A stretch of 11,410 bases of DNA from an uncultured Mucilaginibacter sp. GTDB taxonomy: Bacteria; Bacteroidota; Bacteroidia; Sphingobacteriales; Sphingobacteriaceae. Position 1 is the stretch's first letter, and every line of letters begins with the position of its first letter. Below the pieces are notes generated by a model, which saw nothing but the letters and a program-made list of their open reading frames with translations, ran no database searches and was not told the DNA's origin. The translations under genes were made by a program, and so were the position numbers. Positions 7,416 through 11,410 of the stretch are shown here, piece by piece. The stretch is from contig CAMLFI010000041.1 in the NCBI GenBank assembly GCA_946479225.1, positions 1 through 11,410 of the forward strand, in the 5' to 3' direction.

Positions 7416-7424
7416 CCAATTTTA

Positions 7425-9905
7425 ATGGATACAGCTTTCGTCGGCGAGCACCTTTTACCCGGGGCTTTGGGCCAGTTTTTTATAGTTTTAGCGTTCGGTT
7501 CCGCATTATTTTCTGCAATAGCTTATTATTTTGCTACTAATGATAAAACCGGCGATAAGTCGTGGGGCCGCCTTGGCCGTATAGGTTTTTATATAAATAC
7601 AATTTCTGTTATTGGTATAGGCACCTGTCTGTATTATATCATCTTAAATCACCTTTTTGAATATTACTACGCCCACGAGCACTCATCAAGAGCATTGCCG
7701 GTGCAGTATATCGTGTCCAGCTTTTGGGATGGACAGGAGGGAAGCTTCTGGCTTTGGACCTTCTGGCAAGCCGTTTTGGGTAATGTACTGATATGGAGGG
7801 CAAAATCATGGGAGCGCCCGGTAATGACCGTTGTAGCATTCTCCCAGGCCATGTTAGCTACCTTTTTATTAGGTGTTGAGATATTTGGAACCCGTATAGG
7901 TTCATCCCCTTTTATTTTGCTTCGCGAAGCTTTTAACCTGAAGGAATCAGCACCGATATTTACCACTAACCCTGAGCTTTTTAAAAACTACCTGAGCTAT
8001 ATAAAGGATGGCAACGGCATGAATCCGCTGCTGCAAAATTATTGGATGGTTATACACCCGCCAACCTTGTTTTTAGGCTTTGGCTCCATGGTAATTCCGT
8101 TTGCTTATGCTATTGCCGGTTTATGGCAAAAACGCTATACCGAATGGGTAAAGCCTGCTATCCCTTATGGGTTATTTGCCATGATGATATTAGGCACAGG
8201 TATTATAATGGGCGCTTTCTGGGCATACGAGTCGCTTACCTTCGGCGGTTTCTGGGCCTGGGATCCGGTTGAAAATGCTTCTATCATTCCGTGGCTGATA
8301 TTGGTTGGCGCTGTTCACGTGCTTATCGTTTACAAAAACTCCGGGCACTCTTATATCACAGCTACTATCATGACGCTGTTAAGCTTTGTGCTGGTACTTT
8401 ACGCTTCTTTCCTTACCCGTAGCGGTATATTGGGCGATACATCAGTTCACTCCTTTACTGATGCGGGCATGTTCTGGCATTTGGCAATTGACGTAATACT
8501 GTTTTTGCTGGCTGCCGTTGTTTTATTGGTTATCCGCTGGAAGGACCTGCCAACATCTAAGAAGGACGAAGACACCTACTCGCGCGAGTTCTGGATGTTT
8601 GTGGGTTCGGTATTTTTGTGTTTATCATGCTTTCACCTGGTGGTAGTTTCATCTATCCCCGTTTGGAATGCTGCTTTTGGAACCAAGCTTGCGCCGCCTT
8701 CTGACCCTGTTAAGCATTACAACATCATACAAGCATCTTTTGCAATAATTATAACCCTGCTTACCGGTGTTACCCAGTTTTTAAAATACAAAAAAACCAA
8801 TACCACCCAGTTTTTCATAACTACAACTGTTTACATTGGTGTAGCTGCCTTGCTAACGGGCGCTATAGCTTATTTAACCGGCGTTTATAAGCTCAACTTC
8901 GCGTTTGTATTGGTTATGCTGGGCGGTATCTATTCTATATTAGCTAACGGCAAAGTATTGGCTGATGCCATAAAAGGTAAATTTAAACTGGCGGGCTCGG
9001 CAGTGGCGCATATTGGTTTTGGTTTGATAATGGTTGGCGCACTTATTTCTGCGGGTACCAGTAAGGTTATATCAGAAAATACGACCGGCGAGCAGTATAC
9101 TGAGGAGTTTATTAAGGGCAAAAACAATCCGTTGGAGAATGTCACCATGTACAAAAACACGCCTGTGCAAATGGGCAAGTACCAGGTGACTTACGTAGGC
9201 GACTCTATAGCGCCACCAAACCATTACTTTAAAGTGCAATACAAAGCATTTGATAAAGATGGCAAAGTTACCGAAGAGTTTGTGTTGAAACCCAATGCGC
9301 AGGCCAACCGCAAAATGGGCTTGATCTCTTCCCCTGATACACGGCATTATTTGTTCAGCGATATCTATACCCACGTAAACATGGCAAATGCCATCACCTA
9401 TGATGAAACTGCCGAGGCAGATAGCCATGAAGGGGAGGATGATGCCAGTAAGTATGAAGCACCTTTAGTTTATGAGGTTGCGGTAGGAGATACCCTGCCA
9501 TTCAGGGAAGGCTATGTGTTGCTTCAAAGCATATCGAAAGTTGATAAGGTAAAAAGCATAGAGCTTAACGAAAAAGATGTGGCTGTTGAAGCTAAATTAC
9601 AAGTGGTATCAAATGGTAAAACGTACACGGCCACACCAATTTACCTGATAAAGAATAGTAACGCTTTTGATTTTGCTCACAAAGTAGACGACCTGGGTAT
9701 AAAGCTTCGCTTCTCTAAAATAATTCCGGAGAAGAATATGGTGGAGATCACCCTGTATCAGCAGCCGCCAAGCGCACGTAAATACATAGTAATGCGTGCT
9801 ATTCAGTTCCCTTTTATAAACCTATTATGGGCGGGTACCATAATAATGGTGATAGGTACGCTGATGGCTATATTCAGAAGAAATAAGGAATTGAAAACGG
9901 TATAA
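7425..9905 (+). CDS. ccmF: Cytochrome c heme lyase subunit CcmF
   Basis: CcmF is the large inner-membrane protein that takes heme from CcmE and attaches it to apocytochromes c. This 826-residue protein carries many membrane segments (about 15-35, 52-78, 115-125, 133-152, 205-232, 245-265, 285-303 and onward to about 545). The WWD-type heme site is GGFWAWDPVENASIIPW (274-290). Candidate heme-ligand His residues are H211 (HPPTLFLGFG), H342 (SVHSFTD) and H529 (AHIGFGLIMVG). GQEGSFWLW (103-111) matches the early conserved loop. A large periplasmic domain (about 550-790) precedes a last membrane segment (about 795-816). At 826 residues it is longer than the roughly 650 of E. coli CcmF, mainly because of that periplasmic domain and an acidic insert (EADSHEGEDDASKYE, 664-678). 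It follows the ccmE pair after 9 bases. Confidence 0.95.
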   Translation: MDTAFVGEHLLPGALGQFFIVLAFGSALFSAIAYYFATNDKTGDKSWGRLGRIGFYINTISVIGIGTCLYYIILNHLFEYYYAHEHSSRALPVQYIVSSFWDGQEGSFWLWTFWQAVLGNVLIWRAKSWERPVMTVVAFSQAMLATFLLGVEIFGTRIGSSPFILLREAFNLKESAPIFTTNPELFKNYLSYIKDGNGMNPLLQNYWMVIHPPTLFLGFGSMVIPFAYAIAGLWQKRYTEWVKPAIPYGLFAMMILGTGIIMGAFWAYESLTFGGFWAWDPVENASIIPWLILVGAVHVLIVYKNSGHSYITATIMTLLSFVLVLYASFLTRSGILGDTSVHSFTDAGMFWHLAIDVILFLLAAVVLLVIRWKDLPTSKKDEDTYSREFWMFVGSVFLCLSCFHLVVVSSIPVWNAAFGTKLAPPSDPVKHYNIIQASFAIIITLLTGVTQFLKYKKTNTTQFFITTTVYIGVAALLTGAIAYLTGVYKLNFAFVLVMLGGIYSILANGKVLADAIKGKFKLAGSAVAHIGFGLIMVGALISAGTSKVISENTTGEQYTEEFIKGKNNPLENVTMYKNTPVQMGKYQVTYVGDSIAPPNHYFKVQYKAFDKDGKVTEEFVLKPNAQANRKMGLISSPDTRHYLFSDIYTHVNMANAITYDETAEADSHEGEDDASKYEAPLVYEVAVGDTLPFREGYVLLQSISKVDKVKSIELNEKDVAVEAKLQVVSNGKTYTATPIYLIKNSNAFDFAHKVDDLGIKLRFSKIIPEKNMVEITLYQQPPSARKYIVMRAIQFPFINLLWAGTIIMVIGTLMAIFRRNKELKTV

Positions 9906-9922
9906 ACATACCTTAAACGGTA

Positions 9923-10648
9923 ATGAAAGATAATGCTAATCATCGTAAAGCCTTGTTAACGCAAGGCTTTACTGTTTTAAATGGAATTTATACTACTGCG
10001 GAATTAAAACAGCTTATTTCTATTATTGATGCTGCTGATAAATCCGGAAATACTTTCAGAAAAACTGATGATCTGTTTGCCATTAGGCAGATATTGAAGG
10101 AAATTCCCGCCGTGTTGCCCGTTATCTTCAACGAAAAACTAACCCAACTTATAACTGAACTTTTTGATGATGACTACTTTGTGTCAAAATCTATTTATTT
10201 TGATAAACCTCAAAAATCCAATTGGTTTGTTGCATGGCATCGCGATCTTACGGTATCGGTTAATAAAAAAGTAGCATTGCTTGGTTTTACAAATTGGACG
10301 GTAAAGCAAAACCAGTTTGCGGTGCAGCCGCCATTAGATATCTTAAAAGAAAATTTTACTGTACGCCTACATCTTGACAATACTGATAAAGATAACGGCG
10401 CTTTAAAAGTCATCCCCGGCTCTCATTTGGATAGCGAGTTTAACACAGATGGCGCATATAAGGAAGCAGAAGTTATTTGCGATGTTGAAGCGGGAGGTGT
10501 GATGCTTATGCGCCCTTTATTGATGCACGCTTCTAACAGAACGGTCAACGATCAGAGAAGACGAGTGTTGCACATAGAATTTAGTAAAGGTGCTTTGCCC
10601 GAGCAAATTGATTGGTCTGAGAGAATTGATTTCAATTACAGTCGTTAG
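9923..10648 (+). CDS. Phytanoyl-CoA dioxygenase (PhyH)-family Fe(II)/2-oxoglutarate oxygenase
   Basis: The 241-residue product has the double-stranded beta-helix signature of the PhyH family, cytoplasmic enzymes that hydroxylate small substrates using Fe(II), O2 and 2-oxoglutarate. The metal-binding triad is visible as H106-x-D108 (AWHRDL) and the distal H202 (LMHASNRT), with Arg candidates for 2-oxoglutarate at R212-R214 (DQRRRVLHIEF). The segment LDNTDKDNGALKVIPGSH (151-168) is typical of the family. No signal peptide is seen. It begins 17 bases after ccmF on the same strand with no terminator between, so it is probably the last gene of the ccmE-ccmE-ccmF unit. The substrate is unknown; family members act on acyl-CoAs, amino acids, ectoine and others, and nothing here selects among them. 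A link to cytochrome maturation is only positional. Confidence 0.85.
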   Translation: MKDNANHRKALLTQGFTVLNGIYTTAELKQLISIIDAADKSGNTFRKTDDLFAIRQILKEIPAVLPVIFNEKLTQLITELFDDDYFVSKSIYFDKPQKSNWFVAWHRDLTVSVNKKVALLGFTNWTVKQNQFAVQPPLDILKENFTVRLHLDNTDKDNGALKVIPGSHLDSEFNTDGAYKEAEVICDVEAGGVMLMRPLLMHASNRTVNDQRRRVLHIEFSKGALPEQIDWSERIDFNYSR

Positions 10649-10706
10649 TAAAGTTTTAAATTACTAGTTGGATTTAAAAAGAAGCGGTAGGTGGTGCGAT
10701 CCAATA

Positions 10707-10735
10707 GCTATCGGATCCCCTTTAGGGAGTATAGC
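10707..10735. repeat. Imperfect hairpin, GCTAT...ATAGC with inner TCCC/GGGA stem
   Basis: GCTAT (10707-10711) pairs with ATAGC (10731-10735), and inside it TCCC (10716-10719) pairs with GGGA (10725-10728) around a small loop, with unpaired bases between. It could be a small structured RNA element or a relic of the neighbouring repeat family. It lacks a T-run on either side, so it is not a clear terminator. Confidence 0.35.
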
Positions 10736-10752
10736 CGGGCAAAAGGCATAAT

Positions 10753-10774
10753 CACCAAACGTTCCTCTGGAACG
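10753..10774 (+). repeat. Hairpin repeat, copy 1
   Basis: CACCAAAC is followed by the hairpin CGTTCC-TCT-GGAACG (the stem starts at the last C of the first part). Twenty-one bases (10754-10774) recur exactly in copy 2, 50 bases downstream. The copy at 10885-10906 is its reverse complement with one mismatch, in the loop. Confidence 0.8.
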
Positions 10775-10797
10775 TGAAATTTTCGAGATATCAATAG

Positions 10798-10862
10798 CTA
10801 CCAACCAAACGTTCCTCTGGAACGACTCGCTTATTCATCCCATCGGGATGTTTGGTTGGTAG
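10798..10862. repeat. Compound palindromic element with 13-bp terminal inverted repeats (contains copy 2)
   Basis: A perfect 13-bp inverted repeat, CTACCAACCAAAC (10798-10810) and GTTTGGTTGGTAG (10850-10862), brackets two hairpins: CGTTCC-TCT-GGAACG (10810-10824) and CATCCC-ATC-GGGATG (10836-10850). The two hairpins share the pattern of a 6-bp stem, a trinucleotide loop and an adjacent CCAAA/TTTGG, but have different stem bases that change in matched pairs. The architecture resembles paired REP/BIME-like elements; no transposase is present here. Confidence 0.75.
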
Positions 10863-10884
10863 TTAAAATTAATAATTAGGATGT

Positions 10885-10906
10885 CGTTCCATAGGAACGT
10901 TTGGTG
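10885..10906 (-). repeat. Hairpin repeat, copy 3 (inverted)
   Basis: CGTTCC-ATA-GGAACG followed by TTTGGTG is the reverse complement of copy 1 with a single difference, in the loop. With copy 1 it forms an outer inverted pair (TCACCAAAC at 10752-10760 and GTTTGGTGA at 10899-10907) enclosing the compound element at 10798-10862. Confidence 0.8.
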
Positions 10907-10976
10907 AAATCAGCCATGCTGCCTTTTTGTGGGCCATACTCGCTACAGCGGAGGGTTTTGGCGGCGACGTAAGAAT

Positions 10977-11410
10977 TTACAACGCCTTTAAATATTCCAA
11001 AAAAAGATGCAGTGCCTCTTTTTTGCTTTCGGTCAATTCAAAATCTATCTTATTCATCAAATAGTCATGAATATCGAAATCTTCTCTTTCAGGTATTTCA
11101 GCAAATAAAGCTTCGCGATGCTGTAAGCCGTATTTAAGTGAAGCGTTAAATTCATCTACAAAAATTTGCGGGATAGGCTTGTTGGCTATCCAGGCTGCAA
11201 AAACAAAGGGCAATCCGGTAAATTTATGCCACTCGCCAGCCAGATCATAAGCGAAAGGAAATTTTTCCTTTTTTCCGAATGTGCGATCACCTATTTGCAC
11301 AAAGGCTGTTTCGTTATCCGTTAAGTTGGAATAATCAGGAGCATCAGTTATAAACTCCGGACTTACCTTCCAGTAATTTTTAAGGAGTACACGGGCTAAA
11401 TTGTTGGATG
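10977..11410 (-). CDS. mqnA: Chorismate dehydratase MqnA, C-terminal part (5' end outside window)
   Basis: MqnA removes water from chorismate to give 3-[(1-carboxyvinyl)oxy]benzoate, the first step of the futalosine route to menaquinone, in the cytoplasm. The frame stays open to the window edge, giving about 144 C-terminal residues of a protein usually around 250 long. A GTG at 11300 is only an internal Val: in-frame sequence upstream (DAPDYSNLTDNETAFVQIGD) continues the family pattern. Recognisable features are AFVQIGDRTF, then FPFAYDLAGEWHKFTGLPFV and FAAWIANKPIP, typical of MqnA and its periplasmic-binding-protein-like fold. The tail is charged and helical. It is convergent with the PhyH-family gene, and its promoter lies outside the window. 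Confidence 0.87.
   Translation of the reverse strand, partial: SNNLARVLLKNYWKVSPEFITDAPDYSNLTDNETAFVQIGDRTFGKKEKFPFAYDLAGEWHKFTGLPFVFAAWIANKPIPQIFVDEFNASLKYGLQHREALFAEIPEREDFDIHDYLMNKIDFELTESKKEALHLFLEYLKAL

Larger units (their letters stand above)
10649..10976 (+). other. Gene-free convergent intergenic region with hairpin-rich repeats
   Basis: This is 328 bases between the 3' ends of the PhyH-family gene and mqnA. I find no convincing coding sequence on either strand. The middle (10707-10907) is filled with inverted repeats, listed separately. No GC stem followed by a T-run gives a convincing intrinsic terminator for either gene; the repeat hairpins might terminate or protect transcripts from both sides, which is inference. 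Confidence 0.7.

Noticed and set aside
8042..8272. Small plus-strand reading frame inside ccmF
   Set aside because: It is an out-of-frame shadow of the conserved CcmF core (HPPTLF to WAWDPVEN), with no independent support.
10646..10666. Terminator from the inverted repeat TAGTAA / TTACTA at the PhyH stop codon
   Set aside because: It is an AT-only-like 6-bp stem with a 9-base loop and no T-run after it.
10754..10824. CRISPR-like array: a 21-base repeat occurring twice at 50-base spacing
   Set aside because: There are only two direct copies, the third copy is inverted, the repeats are part of nested palindromes, and no cas genes are near.
10911..10928. Terminator: CAGC-CAT-GCTG followed by CCTTTTT
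   Set aside because: The stem is only 4 bp and is separated from the T-run, too weak to call.

Overview
The window looks like chromosomal DNA of a Bacteroidetes bacterium, most likely family Sphingobacteriaceae (Mucilaginibacter/Pedobacter-like). The evidence is: two proteins with the type B C-terminal sorting domain of the type IX secretion system (T9SS); promoter-like elements of the Bacteroidetes form TAnnTTTG; almost no Shine-Dalgarno sequences; signal peptides cleaved just before Gln; and a futalosine-pathway menaquinone gene (mqnA). The genus is an inference; the phylum is well supported.

Layout. (1) 1-368: 3' end of an unrecognised gene. (2) 428-1311: ccmC and a CcmD-family gene, overlapping by one base, with a promoter box just upstream and an AT-rich terminator hairpin downstream. 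(3) 1465-2901: a glutamate dehydrogenase of the animal-mitochondrial type, with its own promoter and a strong intrinsic terminator. (4) 3020-6485: a tandem pair of about 570-residue paralogous secreted T9SS proteins. (5) 6595-10648: a probable operon of two tandem ccmE paralogues, ccmF and a phytanoyl-CoA-dioxygenase-like gene. (6) 10649-10976: a 328-base gene-free stretch with a nested palindromic repeat, between convergent genes. (7) 10977-11410, minus strand: the C-terminal part of mqnA, cut by the window edge.

Working together. CcmC, CcmD, CcmE and CcmF form the heme-handling and heme-attachment core of System I cytochrome c maturation. CcmC loads heme on the periplasmic chaperone CcmE, CcmD helps this step, and CcmF passes heme from CcmE to apocytochromes. 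Here the set is split in two by the dehydrogenase and the secreted-protein pair. Both CcmE copies carry Cys in place of the usual heme-binding His (CxxxY instead of HxxxY), as in the reduced 'Ccm*' systems of some sulfate reducers and archaea. CcmA, CcmB, CcmG and CcmH are not in the window. MqnA makes the menaquinone precursor, so respiratory cofactors are a loose theme, but the secreted pair has no evident link to it.

Most worth a second look: the tandem CxxxY CcmE pair, the mosaic divergence of the secreted pair, and the nested palindromic element, whose hairpin stems covary.
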